Position numbers and translations under genes: made by a program. Below the pieces are notes generated by a model. That model was not told where the DNA came from and searched no databases. It was given only the letters and a program-made list of their open reading frames with translations. This document shows, piece by piece, positions 43,192-52,434 of a stretch of 64,000 bases of DNA; position 1 is the stretch's first letter; each line of letters starts with the position of its first letter. Location of the stretch: NCBI GenBank assembly GCA_016933675.1, contig JAFGAM010000126.1:80905-144904 (forward strand). The letters run 5' to 3'. Source of the stretch: Candidatus Anaeroferrophillacea bacterium. Its GTDB lineage: Bacteria > Desulfobacterota > Anaeroferrophillalia > Anaeroferrophillales > Anaeroferrophillaceae.

Positions 43192-43298
43192 GTTCTCTCT
43201 CCGGTGTTCATGCGGTGACAGCCTTGATGGCTGCGGATCAACCCCATCCGCGTCACTACCCGCCGGTGGTGCCGCCCGCACAGGGCGCTTCCGGCGGA

Positions 43299-43388
43299 GT
43301 CATTCGACGTCCTTCTCCACACCCTCATTCCCCGGTAAGAAGGTGCCGCGAATCCGAAACGGTTACGGCGCCATCCCCTTGTGGCGCC
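43299..43388. repeat. Dispersed intergenic repeat element (copy C, reverse orientation)
   Basis: TCATTCGACGTCCTTC...AAGGTGCCGCGAATCCGAAACGGTTACGGCGCCATCCCCTT. Confidence 0.6.
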
Positions 43389-43455
43389 ATGTGGGCAGTC
43401 ATTACGGGCTCATGATCACTGCGGCCGCGGCGCTCGGCACCAACCTCCGGTTGCT

Positions 43456-44766
43456 TCAGGCGCGGTCGTCGAAGTCGGTAATCATCGCCACGGTTTGCGC
43501 GGCGGCGCCGATCAGACCGCCGAGGCCGAAACCCGGCAGGTTATCCCAGCCACAGAAATACAGCCGCAGGTAGCCGCGGGCAACAGGCAGAAAGGCCCCG
43601 CCCATCACCGCCGGGGCGGCGGGACGAAAACCCCATGCCGGGGACGTCGACATGCCATTGTCCGGCATTCCGGACACCGTCTCGCCACCATCAGCGGCCG
43701 TCGTCGCCGCCCGCCAGGAAAAACGGCGCATGCCGCCCGCGGCGTCCGGCAGCCGCATCTCCGCCGCCGCGCCGGTGAGGGGCGCGGCGTCCGGCAGCCG
43801 CAACTCCGGCACCGGCAGGTCGTTTTCGGCAGCGAAACCTTTATCCCCTGCCGGCGCCGACATCGGTTCGGCATCCTCCCGCAGGCGGAAACCGGGATGT
43901 TCCAGGCGCACCAGCCGGCGGACATCGCCGCGCCGGTGAAGCGGCGGAATGGCATCGAGCAGGGTTGTGTGATCGCCATCGACGATCATGTGCCGGCCGC
44001 GCACCTCGACCCGGTTGTTTCTTCCTATACCGATACACCACTTGCCGTCAAATACCAGCGGCAGGGGCTCATCGGCGAGCTCGGCGCCCCGCTCCAGCAG
44101 GTCGCGGCGCAGCCGCGTCACCAGCCCCGCCGCCGGCACCGGCACGGCGTCTTCGGCCAGCAGGATACCGACACCCCAGGCAAGGGCCGGCAGCGGCAAA
44201 TCGACGAAGCGAAAGAGCGAGATAACCGGTGTCAGGGCGGTGAGGAAACGGCAGAGCGGCAGCGGCAGCCGCCGCCGCGCCATCCAGCCGGGGGCATCGA
44301 GCCGGCGGCTGTCGCGCAGCACCTCGTGCCGTACCAGGAGCCGGAAGATCGCCCCGTAATGCCGCAGGCCGACCGGCGGTATCTGCACCCCGGCGGCCAT
44401 TGCTCCGTCGATGACCCGGTTCAGCTCGAGCAGTTCATCGATCCAGCCGGCATCGGCACCGACCGAATGTTCTTCGAGCCACCGCCGCCGTTCGCCGACG
44501 GCAGCCGGCCAGTCGCTGACGGCACCCTCCCGGTCACGCCAGCGAAACCACGGCGCCGTCGGCACCGTATCCGCATCGAGAACACCGCTCTCCTCCAGCA
44601 GCCGGCGCGGCGTACCCGCGGCCAGCGGCAGAAAGAATGGCGCCGGCAACCGCACCGGCGCCGCGGGCACCAGCAGTACATCATATCCCCGCTCCCGCAA
44701 TTGCCGGGCCACCAGCAGGGGACCGGGGGTATGGTCACGGCAGATGATATCATAAGCGGGCTTCAC
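43456..44766 (-). CDS. Degenerate phytoene-desaturase / FAD-oxidoreductase-like protein
   Basis: YDIICRDHTPGPLLVARQLRERGYDVLLV aligns by eye to a Rossmann N-terminus but lacks GxGxxG; C-terminus FCGWDNLPGFGLGGLIGAAAQTVAMI resembles the C-terminal FAD motif of that family. Confidence 0.5.
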   Translation of the reverse strand: MKPAYDIICRDHTPGPLLVARQLRERGYDVLLVPAAPVRLPAPFFLPLAAGTPRRLLEESGVLDADTVPTAPWFRWRDREGAVSDWPAAVGERRRWLEEHSVGADAGWIDELLELNRVIDGAMAAGVQIPPVGLRHYGAIFRLLVRHEVLRDSRRLDAPGWMARRRLPLPLCRFLTALTPVISLFRFVDLPLPALAWGVGILLAEDAVPVPAAGLVTRLRRDLLERGAELADEPLPLVFDGKWCIGIGRNNRVEVRGRHMIVDGDHTTLLDAIPPLHRRGDVRRLVRLEHPGFRLREDAEPMSAPAGDKGFAAENDLPVPELRLPDAAPLTGAAAEMRLPDAAGGMRRFSWRAATTAADGGETVSGMPDNGMSTSPAWGFRPAAPAVMGGAFLPVARGYLRLYFCGWDNLPGFGLGGLIGAAAQTVAMITDFDDRA

Positions 44767-45257
44767 CGGGAATCCTCCCCGGCGATCGCTGCGGCGGAAA
44801 TGAAATCCCGGGCAGTGACCACCCGGATCCCCGCCCGGTAAAAGAGCGCCTTCGTCACTCCGGTGCCGGCAACGAGACCGCCGCCCCGGTAGACTGCGGT
44901 GCTGCCGCAGGACGGGCTGCGGTCCATGAAAACCGCCAGCCGGGCCCCGGCCAGCCGGGCGATGGCCAGGGCCGCTTCGGCCCCGGCGACCAGCGCCGCG
45001 GTCAGGTCGACGCCGGCGGCGGTGACCACCCGGCCCCGGCCGGCGAGCACCTCGTCACCGTCTCCGGCAGCAAAGAACATCGGCGGCCGCGGGGTGGCAA
45101 AGCCCGCCAATTGCTCCGGACACAGCGGCACCGGAACAGTGCCGGTATCCGCCAGTCGCCGCATGAGCTGCCCGTCGGTCCTGTCGCCGCCGTCATAACG
45201 ACAGGGAATCCCCAGCAGACAGGCGCTGACCACCACCGCGTGACCGGCGGCGGTCAT
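44763..45257 (-). CDS. DUF523 domain protein
   Basis: VVVSACLLGIPCRYDGGDRTDGQLM..VPLCPEQLAGFATPRPPMFF..AVFMDRSPSCGSTAVYRGG. Confidence 0.9.
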   Translation of the reverse strand: MTAAGHAVVVSACLLGIPCRYDGGDRTDGQLMRRLADTGTVPVPLCPEQLAGFATPRPPMFFAAGDGDEVLAGRGRVVTAAGVDLTAALVAGAEAALAIARLAGARLAVFMDRSPSCGSTAVYRGGGLVAGTGVTKALFYRAGIRVVTARDFISAAAIAGEDSR

Positions 45258-46627
45258 GCTTCCCGCCCCTCGGTAACGCCACGAACGGCATCGAAGGCGA
45301 TGGCGAACAATTCGTCGAGCTGGTCGTTTTCGATGCACAGCGGCGGGATGAAATACAGCACGTCGCCCAGCGGCCGCAGGTAGGCACCGGTTTCCAGGCA
45401 GCGGTCGGCAACCAGCTTGCCGATGCGCCGGTCGGCGGGATACGGTTCACCGCAACGCCGGTCCGCCACCATCTCCACCGCGCCGATCATCCCCATTCCC
45501 CGCACGTCGCCGGCGTGTTCCAGTTCCCGAAACCGCTGCAATTGCTGCTGAAAATATTCGACCTTGGGCTGGAGACCGGCGATGATCCCGGCCTCGCGGA
45601 AGTACTCTAGGTTGCGCCGGCCGATGGCCGCCGCCAGCGGGTTGCCGGTGTAGCTGTGGCCGTGGAAAAAGGTTCTACCGTCGGCGTAATCGCCCCAGAA
45701 GGCTTCGTAGATCCGGTCGGTGGCAGCGGTGACCGCCAGCGGCAGGTAGCCGCCGGTAAGCCCCTTGGCCATGCACATCAGGTCCGGGGTGATGCCGGCA
45801 TGTTCACAGGCGAACATCCTGCCGGTGCGGCCGAAGGCCACCGCCACCTCGTCGGCGATGAGATGAACGTCATAACGGTCGGCCAGTTCCCGCAGCCGCC
45901 GCAGATACGCCGGTGGATAGACCAGCATGCCGGCCACCGCCATCACCAGAGGCTCGACGATGATACCGCAGATCTCGTCCGCATGCTCCATAAGCAGGTC
46001 TGTCAACGGCTGCTGACATTCCAGGCGGCAGGTTTCGGGCCGCTTCCCCGCCGGGCAGCGATAGCAGTATGGTGCCGGCACTCGAAAGGTGTCGAACAGC
46101 AGCGGCTTGAACAACGCGTGGTACTGTTCGATACCGCCGACACTCACCGCCCCGAGGGTGTCGCCGTGGTAGGCATTCGCAAGGGAGACAAAGGTCCGCT
46201 TGTCGGTGCGGCCGAGGTTGCGCCAGTACTGGAAGGACATCTTCAGGGCCACTTCCACCGCCGTCGAACCGTTGTCGGAGTAGAAGATGCGCGTCAGACC
46301 GGGGGGCAGCACCGCGGCCAGTTCACGGGCCAGACCAATGGCCGGTTCGTGGGTCAGGCTGGCCAGCGCGCAGTGGGCCACCTTGTCCAGTTGTTCGCGC
46401 AACGCCGCACCAAGTACCGGGTGGCGATGGCCGTGAAGGTTCACCCACCACGAGGAGATACCGTCGATATAACGGTTTCCCGCGATATCGTACAGGTAGA
46501 TCCCGTCACCGCGATCGATGATGATCTGCCGGCCGGCGGCGTATTCCTTCATCTGGGTAAAAGGCTTCCAGATATATTGCCGGTCCCATTGGGCCAACAG
46601 TTCCGGGGTCGATTCCGCGGTGGTCAT
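45254..46627 (-). CDS. bioA: Adenosylmethionine-8-amino-7-oxononanoate aminotransferase
   Basis: QWDRQYIWKPFTQMKEYA...IDGISSWWVNLHGHRHPVL...FYSDNGSTAVEVALKMSFQYW..YHGDTLGAVSVGG..ADEVAVAFGRTGRMFACEHAGITPDLMCMAKGLTGGYLPLA. Confidence 0.96.
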   Translation of the reverse strand: MTTAESTPELLAQWDRQYIWKPFTQMKEYAAGRQIIIDRGDGIYLYDIAGNRYIDGISSWWVNLHGHRHPVLGAALREQLDKVAHCALASLTHEPAIGLARELAAVLPPGLTRIFYSDNGSTAVEVALKMSFQYWRNLGRTDKRTFVSLANAYHGDTLGAVSVGGIEQYHALFKPLLFDTFRVPAPYCYRCPAGKRPETCRLECQQPLTDLLMEHADEICGIIVEPLVMAVAGMLVYPPAYLRRLRELADRYDVHLIADEVAVAFGRTGRMFACEHAGITPDLMCMAKGLTGGYLPLAVTAATDRIYEAFWGDYADGRTFFHGHSYTGNPLAAAIGRRNLEYFREAGIIAGLQPKVEYFQQQLQRFRELEHAGDVRGMGMIGAVEMVADRRCGEPYPADRRIGKLVADRCLETGAYLRPLGDVLYFIPPLCIENDQLDELFAIAFDAVRGVTEGREA

Positions 46628-46715
46628 CGCGTCCCTCCATTCAACCTGTCAGCTTCAACAACCGCTGCGGGTTTCATCATCACCACTCCATCCACATCCA
46701 TATTCATTGCCGGTC

Positions 46716-46859
46716 AGATCATTCGACGTACTTCCGTGCAGGCTCACTCCTCAGGTCTTACGCGCCGCGAATCTGGAGGGGCGATTCATACAGTACCCCT
46801 GCGCGGCCATACCTTTTCAGCGTGTTTCGGCAGTTTTTACGGTTCCATCGTGGTTCCAT
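46716..46859. repeat. Dispersed intergenic repeat element (copy G)
   Basis: TCATTCGACGTACTTC...TTACGCGCCGCGAATCTGG, parallel to copy C. Confidence 0.55.
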
Positions 46860-46865
46860 CACCGT

Positions 46866-47810
46866 TCACGGCTGCCGGTAGCCCGGCAGCGAGATGGCAC
46901 CGCGGTCGGCGTCGACGGCACAGACCATACCCTGCATGAACGTCAGGCTCAGCGGACAGTGGCCGTAGCGAATGCCGGCCAGAATCGGAAACCGGTCGGC
47001 GGCGAAAAACTCGCGGAAAAATTCCCCGAACATCCGGTTCTCCTCCGCATCCGGGGAGGAGAAATGACCCAGAAGCACCATCCCCACCCGTGCGAAGATC
47101 CCCGCCAGGCGCAACTGCGTAAGCCAGCGATCAATCCGGAAGAGCCGCTCGTCAGGCTCCTCCAGAATCAGGACCGCATCGGTGAAGTCCGGCATGAACG
47201 TGGTCCCGGCCAGCGCGGCGATAACACTCAGGGTGCCGCCGAGCAGCGGCCCGGCGGCGGTCCCCGGACGCAACACGACAACCTCGGGTGCCTGTAGCCA
47301 GGGCTGGATCAATTCCGCCACCCGGGGACCGGAATCACCGCCGACCAGGGCCCAGAACAGCTCCTCGGCGATCACTCCCGGCCGGGCCATGTCGATGGCC
47401 ACCATGGGTCCCGAACAGGTGGCCAGCCCGGTTCGTTGCCAGATGGCCAGTTGCATGGCGGTGATGTCGCTGTAGCCCACCAGCAGGCGGCGGGAGCGGG
47501 CGATGAGCTCGAAGTCCAGGCGCGGCAGCAGCGGCAGGCAGCCGTAGCCGCCGCGGGCGGCGAACACCGCCTCGACGGCCGGATCGGCGAACATCCGGTG
47601 CAGGTCCGTCAGCCGTTCTTCATGGGTACCGGCCAGGTGATGCCGGCGCCGGAGAATTCCCGGCGCCGGAACCGGGCGGTAGCCCCGGCATCGCAGCCAG
47701 TCGCAGCCCCGGTCAAGGAACGACTCCTGTACGGGACCGGCCGGAGCGGTGACGCCGATGGCGGCGCCGGAAATCAGCGGGCGTGGGTATCGTGTCGTTA
47801 TTACGCCCAT
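46866..47810 (-). CDS. LD-carboxypeptidase (MccF/LdcA, S66 family)
   Basis: IGVTAPAGPVQESFLDRGCDWL...VFAARGGYGCLPLLPRLDFELIARSRRLLVGYSDITAMQLAIWQRTGLATCSGPMV. Confidence 0.93.
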   Translation of the reverse strand: MGVITTRYPRPLISGAAIGVTAPAGPVQESFLDRGCDWLRCRGYRPVPAPGILRRRHHLAGTHEERLTDLHRMFADPAVEAVFAARGGYGCLPLLPRLDFELIARSRRLLVGYSDITAMQLAIWQRTGLATCSGPMVAIDMARPGVIAEELFWALVGGDSGPRVAELIQPWLQAPEVVVLRPGTAAGPLLGGTLSVIAALAGTTFMPDFTDAVLILEEPDERLFRIDRWLTQLRLAGIFARVGMVLLGHFSSPDAEENRMFGEFFREFFAADRFPILAGIRYGHCPLSLTFMQGMVCAVDADRGAISLPGYRQP

Positions 47811-48227
47811 TGTCGCCGGGAAGCCAGTCGAATAAATAACGTAATGATCCCTCAAGAATCATGCCTGCCTGCCGAAGGCAGGCACAGGATCGCATCGATT
47901 TCACCCGCGGGTGCCCCGCGGCCGCTTTCATGCGCACATTTCCTAGCAAATCAATTGACAAAAGTCAAAAAATATAATAGCTTTCGCAGATACTTAGAGA
48001 ACACTACGCACTTTGACCGGAAATTATAAAACACTATTTTCGGTGACCCCGCAGCCTGTGCCGATTGGCCTCGAAAACCGGATGGCACCGTGACTGCGCC
48101 GGCATCACTGCGCCTTCCGGCCCGATGACCGCGGCGTACCCGGCAATACGCCGCAGCGATTCGGGGCCCGGCGCATGGCTGCGGTTGGCGTCGTTGCCAG
48201 GCCATCATTTTTCTGACAGGTATCCCA

Positions 48228-49388
48228 TTGACCCCGCCATCCGGAATTTTCAACCGATTGAAACAATTGCTGAAATCCGCCGCCTCTGGCGGTCGGCAGC
48301 GGGTATCGCAGGAGTCGGCATCCCTCGAAACCCTGCGCGGCCAGTGGCAGCGAAACCCCGGCAACATCCGCCTGCGCATTAAGCTGGCCGATGCCATGCT
48401 GGCCGCGGATCTGCAGCAGGAAGCCGTCACCGAGTACCTGGGCGCCGCCCGGTCCTACGTCGAGCAGGGCTTTGCGCCGATGGCCATTGCCATATTCAAA
48501 AAGATCGTCAAAATCAACGCAGACCATATCGAAGCGAATCTCGCCCTTGCCCGCATCTATCAGCGGGAAAACCTTTTTGCCGATGCCGTCACGTATTACC
48601 AGAGCGTGTTCCATCACCACTACACCACCGACCGTCGCCAAGAGGCGTTCGATATCCTCGAAAAAATCATCGAGATCGCGCCCGACAAAGAACAATTCCG
48701 CCGGCAGATGCGGGAGATGTTTCCGGATTTCCGCGAGGTGGAAAAGAGCGCCTATTCCGACCTGCTGGTCACGAATCGGACGGCGGGGGCGGAAAAGCTG
48801 GATATAACCCCGGCGGACGACGATTTCTTCGATCTCGGCGCCGAGCTGTCGGCGGAGCTCGGGGAGGATGATCTGGCCACCATCCCTGACCGCGGCACTG
48901 AACATGCCCCGGCCGCGCTCGACGCCGATATCGGCGTCGAGCGTATCTTCGCAGCACTCAAGCAGACCATCCGTGAGGGCAGCGCGAGCGCCGGTGACGA
49001 TGACGCCGATCAGCAGAAGTTTCACTACAATCTGGCGGTGGCCTACCGGGAACTGGGAATGAACGACCAGGCAATCGAGGAAAGTCAGACTTCCCTCGAC
49101 GTTCCGGCCTACCGGATCCCGGCGCTGCTGCTGCGCGGTCAGATCTTTCGCGAACTGGGAAATTTCAAGGAGTCACTGTCACAACTCCAGCAGGGACTGC
49201 GCGAACGCGGTCTCAACCGGCGTGATTTTCTCAGCCTGAAATACGAGCTCGGTATCACTCTGGTGGGCCTGAACGACGCTCCGCGAGCGGTGGAGGCCTT
49301 TCGCGAGGTCTACTCCATCGACCCCGCGTTCCGGGAAGTGGCGGCATACATTGCGGAGCTGGATGAGGGCGTCGAGATGATCTCCTGA
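48228..49388 (+). CDS. TPR-repeat protein
   Basis: LRGQWQRNPGNIRLRIKLADAMLAADLQQEAVTEYLGAARSYVEQGFAPMAIAIFKKIVKINADHIEANLALARIYQRENLFADAVTYYQSVF...HYNLAVAYRELGMNDQAIEESQTSLD. Confidence 0.85.
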   Translation: MTPPSGIFNRLKQLLKSAASGGRQRVSQESASLETLRGQWQRNPGNIRLRIKLADAMLAADLQQEAVTEYLGAARSYVEQGFAPMAIAIFKKIVKINADHIEANLALARIYQRENLFADAVTYYQSVFHHHYTTDRRQEAFDILEKIIEIAPDKEQFRRQMREMFPDFREVEKSAYSDLLVTNRTAGAEKLDITPADDDFFDLGAELSAELGEDDLATIPDRGTEHAPAALDADIGVERIFAALKQTIREGSASAGDDDADQQKFHYNLAVAYRELGMNDQAIEESQTSLDVPAYRIPALLLRGQIFRELGNFKESLSQLQQGLRERGLNRRDFLSLKYELGITLVGLNDAPRAVEAFREVYSIDPAFREVAAYIAELDEGVEMIS

Positions 49389-49415
49389 TCATCACACCGT
49401 TTTCGAGGTTAATAC

Positions 49416-50402
49416 ATGGCCATATTCAACTACCAGAAAAGGGAGATCGGCGCCAAGATCGTCTATTACGGTCCCGCCCTGTGCGGCAAGACCACGAATG
49501 TGCAGTTCATCCACCTGAAACTCAACCCCAGGCAGCGGGGTGAACTGGTCTCCCTCGCAACCGACAGCGACCGCACCCTGTTCTTCGATTTTCTCCCCAT
49601 CGAACTGGAGAATATCGGCGGCTTCAAAACCCGGTTCCATATCTACACGGTCCCCGGACAGGTGTATTACAACTCCACCCGCAAAGCGGTGCTCACCGGT
49701 GTCGACGGCGTCATCTTCGTTGCCGACTCACAGCGCTCGATGCTGCGGGAGAACCTCGAAAGCCTTGAAAACCTGCGCGAAAACCTGCGCTACTACAACC
49801 GCGACCTTGACACCCTGCCCCTGATCATACAGTACAACAAGCGTGACATGGATGACGTGATGCCGGTGGACGAGCTGAACGAACACCTCAATCCCCGCTC
49901 GCTGCCATTTTACGAGGGCGTGGCGGTCAAGGGCACCGGGGTGCTGCCAACCCTTACCAGCTGCTGTAAGCTGGTGCTCCAGCAATTGAAGAAAAAGAGT
50001 GCCGCCGCCCGCGGCGGCACCGCGACGTCCGCAGCCCCTTCCCGTCCCGCCGCCACGCCGCCGGAGCCGGCCGCGCAACCGATCGATCCCTTTGCCACGG
50101 CAGCGGATGACGGGAGCGGTTTCGCCCTCGAAAGTCCTTCTCCGGCGGCGCCGATCAAGTCGACGCCGACACCACCGCGGATCCCCCTGGCCGGCGATGA
50201 CACCGGCACCGCACGACTGGAATCCGGGCCTGCCCCCTGGGCGGAATTCAAGCCCGAGGTGGTCCGGGTCGGCAAAGTGGTCATCAGCGACCCGCATCGG
50301 ATCACCATCCCCATGCAGCTCGCCCTGGACGAACGCCATGACCGGCTGCTTTCCGTTGACCTGTCGCTGACCATCAATCATCTCATCCGGAAAGATGACT
50401 GA
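49416..50402 (+). CDS. MglA-like small Ras-type GTPase with Pro/Ala-rich linker and C-terminal extension
   Basis: NYQKREIGAKIVYYGPALCGKTTNVQFIHLKLNPRQRGELVSLATDSDRTLFFDFLPIELENIGGFKTRFHIYTVPGQVYYNSTRKAVLTGVDGVIFVADSQ..IIQYNKRDM. Confidence 0.92.
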   Translation: MAIFNYQKREIGAKIVYYGPALCGKTTNVQFIHLKLNPRQRGELVSLATDSDRTLFFDFLPIELENIGGFKTRFHIYTVPGQVYYNSTRKAVLTGVDGVIFVADSQRSMLRENLESLENLRENLRYYNRDLDTLPLIIQYNKRDMDDVMPVDELNEHLNPRSLPFYEGVAVKGTGVLPTLTSCCKLVLQQLKKKSAAARGGTATSAAPSRPAATPPEPAAQPIDPFATAADDGSGFALESPSPAAPIKSTPTPPRIPLAGDDTGTARLESGPAPWAEFKPEVVRVGKVVISDPHRITIPMQLALDERHDRLLSVDLSLTINHLIRKDD

Positions 50403-50558
50403 TGGTTTTACCGCAACCCCATCTTCTTCATGGCGCTGCCGCCCGAGTCAATGCGGCGTAGGGACACGACGCCGCCTTCGGGGTTACACGCCACGAATCC
50501 AGAAGGGGTGCGCCGCCATTGCATGCTACCGGACCCCGGCATTCGTTACGGCTCCCTC

Positions 50559-52433
50559 ATGACTGACCGTACCCCCCGGATTCAGCGAATGTACCGCAAA
50601 CTGCTCCCGGTCGCCGTCCTGTGCCTGCTGGTGCTGGCACCGGCGGCGGTTCATGCCGGCAGCCCGCCGGCCGACCGTCTCATGCCCGCCTGGGAACATT
50701 TTCTTGCCGCCTGCGAGGGGCGGGAGATCACCGCAATTGATCACGCCTTTGACCGGTTGCTGCGGATCCACGCGGAAACGGAATGCACCAATGCCACCCG
50801 GTTCTCCCGGGCGCTGATCCTCCTGGCCGACCGGGCATACCGCCGGCAGGATGCCGCCGGCGCCGCCATGCTGATGGAAAAGGCCTACCGCCTCTCCCCC
50901 GCCGCCGCCTTCGTGCCGACCGCCCGGGCGGTACTGCAGGCCCGTACCGGCCGACCGTTCAAAGCCCCGGGGTTCTATCTCCAGGCCCTGAGAGCGACCG
51001 CCGAATCCGCCTGGAACCGCCTGCCCATCGCTGCCGCGGCCGCCGGTGCCGGCGCCTGGGCGGTGCGGTGGACCGCCTTCTGGTTCCTTCTCGCCCTGCT
51101 TTTCCGCTACCTGAACATGTTCGCCGAACACCTCGAACACCGCTGGGGTTCAGGCGCCGGCCGCTGGCTGCCGTTCCCGATGCTGCTGCTGTCGGCGGCG
51201 GCAATGCTGCCCGAAGGCATGTTCAACGCCGCGGCGATTCTGCTCCTGGCACCAACCGCCGCCTGGCTGAACCATCGTGAACGTCTGGCGGCAGTACTGG
51301 TGATTGCCCTGCTCGCCGTCGGACCGTATCTCGGTGATCGCCGCGACACCATGTTCGCCGCTCTCGGCCATCCGTTTCTCAACGCCGCGGAACGACTGAA
51401 CACCGATGCCTTCGACGCCGACGACCTGCGACTGGTCGCCGCCCGGCCCGACCGGCTGCCGGGGCGCCGGTTGAAATATTTCTCCCTCGGCACCGCCCTG
51501 CAGCGGCAGGGAGACTACCGCGAGGCCATCGCGGCATACTCCCGGCTGCTGGATGATGGTACCGCACCGTCACCGGCGGTCTGCAACAACCTCGCCAACC
51601 TCCACTTCATGATCGAGGACAACGCCGCCGCCATCGACCTCTACCGGCAGGCCATCAAGGGCAATCCCGGCAACGGCATCTACCATTACAATCTGAACCA
51701 TGCCCTCATCAAGGACTCCTTCTCCCTGCAGGAAAGCGAGGCATCCTTCATCCAGGCATGGGAGCTGTCCCCGGATATCATCGCCCGGCAGATGGCGCGG
51801 GAAAAGGGGTCGGACACCCAGATGCTGATCAACGAACCGCTGCCGGTCAACTTCATCGCCGCCTACATCGACGGAGAGGGTCACGCGGCGGCCTCTTGCC
51901 GGTATCCAGGCTCGCGGTACGGCCGCCCGGCCGATTATGTTCTGCTGGCCGGCATGCTGATCCTGCTGGTCGCCGGCTGGCGGCGTGAACCCCTGCGCTT
52001 CTGCCCGGTATGCGGCACCGGAACCGCACTGTCCGGTCGCCGATTGATCGTCTGTCCCGCCTGTCTGATCACCGCCCGCGGCGGTCATGAAAGCCATTTT
52101 CGCCGGCACTTGACCCGCATGCGGACGATTGTCTGGCTCTGGGATCGCGTCGGCGCCGCCATCGGCCTGGTCCTCCCGGGGTTTTACCAGGTAATCACCG
52201 GCCGATCATGGAGCGGTCTGGTTCTGCTCGCCAGCTTCGGTTTCGCAACCGCGTTGCAGGTCATCCGCTTGCTGACGACCGGCGGCGCCGACCCCCCGCC
52301 GCTGGCGATCCATACCCTGGAGGCCATTCCGTTGCTGCTGTTTCTGGTCTTCAACGCGGTCCACATCGGTTTCCTCCGGCACCAACGGCGGCAACTCGCC
52401 CTGCCCCGGCCGGCGGCATCGCGAAAGGCATGA
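50559..52433 (+). CDS. Membrane TPR protein with Cys4 zinc-ribbon-like motif
   Basis: Signal/TM MYRKLLPVAVLCLLVLAPAAVHAG; multiple hydrophobic segments; TPR-like LGTALQRQGDYREAIAAYSRLLDDGTAPSPAVCNNLANLHFMIEDNAAAIDLYRQAIKGNPGNG; RFCPVCGTGTALSGRRLIVCPAC. Confidence 0.7.
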   Translation: MTDRTPRIQRMYRKLLPVAVLCLLVLAPAAVHAGSPPADRLMPAWEHFLAACEGREITAIDHAFDRLLRIHAETECTNATRFSRALILLADRAYRRQDAAGAAMLMEKAYRLSPAAAFVPTARAVLQARTGRPFKAPGFYLQALRATAESAWNRLPIAAAAAGAGAWAVRWTAFWFLLALLFRYLNMFAEHLEHRWGSGAGRWLPFPMLLLSAAAMLPEGMFNAAAILLLAPTAAWLNHRERLAAVLVIALLAVGPYLGDRRDTMFAALGHPFLNAAERLNTDAFDADDLRLVAARPDRLPGRRLKYFSLGTALQRQGDYREAIAAYSRLLDDGTAPSPAVCNNLANLHFMIEDNAAAIDLYRQAIKGNPGNGIYHYNLNHALIKDSFSLQESEASFIQAWELSPDIIARQMAREKGSDTQMLINEPLPVNFIAAYIDGEGHAAASCRYPGSRYGRPADYVLLAGMLILLVAGWRREPLRFCPVCGTGTALSGRRLIVCPACLITARGGHESHFRRHLTRMRTIVWLWDRVGAAIGLVLPGFYQVITGRSWSGLVLLASFGFATALQVIRLLTTGGADPPPLAIHTLEAIPLLLFLVFNAVHIGFLRHQRRQLALPRPAASRKA

Positions 52434-52434
52434 C

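Noticed and set aside
43381-44841. 486-aa plus-strand ORF opposite the degenerate oxidoreductase
   Set aside because: Considered because the minus-strand protein is atypical, but the minus frame has recognisable N- and C-terminal family features and 4-nt overlaps with DUF523.
47866-47884. TGCCTGCC-GAA-GGCAGGCA hairpin
   Set aside because: A real 8-bp stem, but a common short hairpin with no T tract and no second copy noticed; not enough to call a function.
47956-47990. Possible promoter TTGACA…TATAAT before the LD-carboxypeptidase/TPR divergent region
   Set aside because: Spacing between boxes is about 12 nt, too short for a standard sigma70 promoter.
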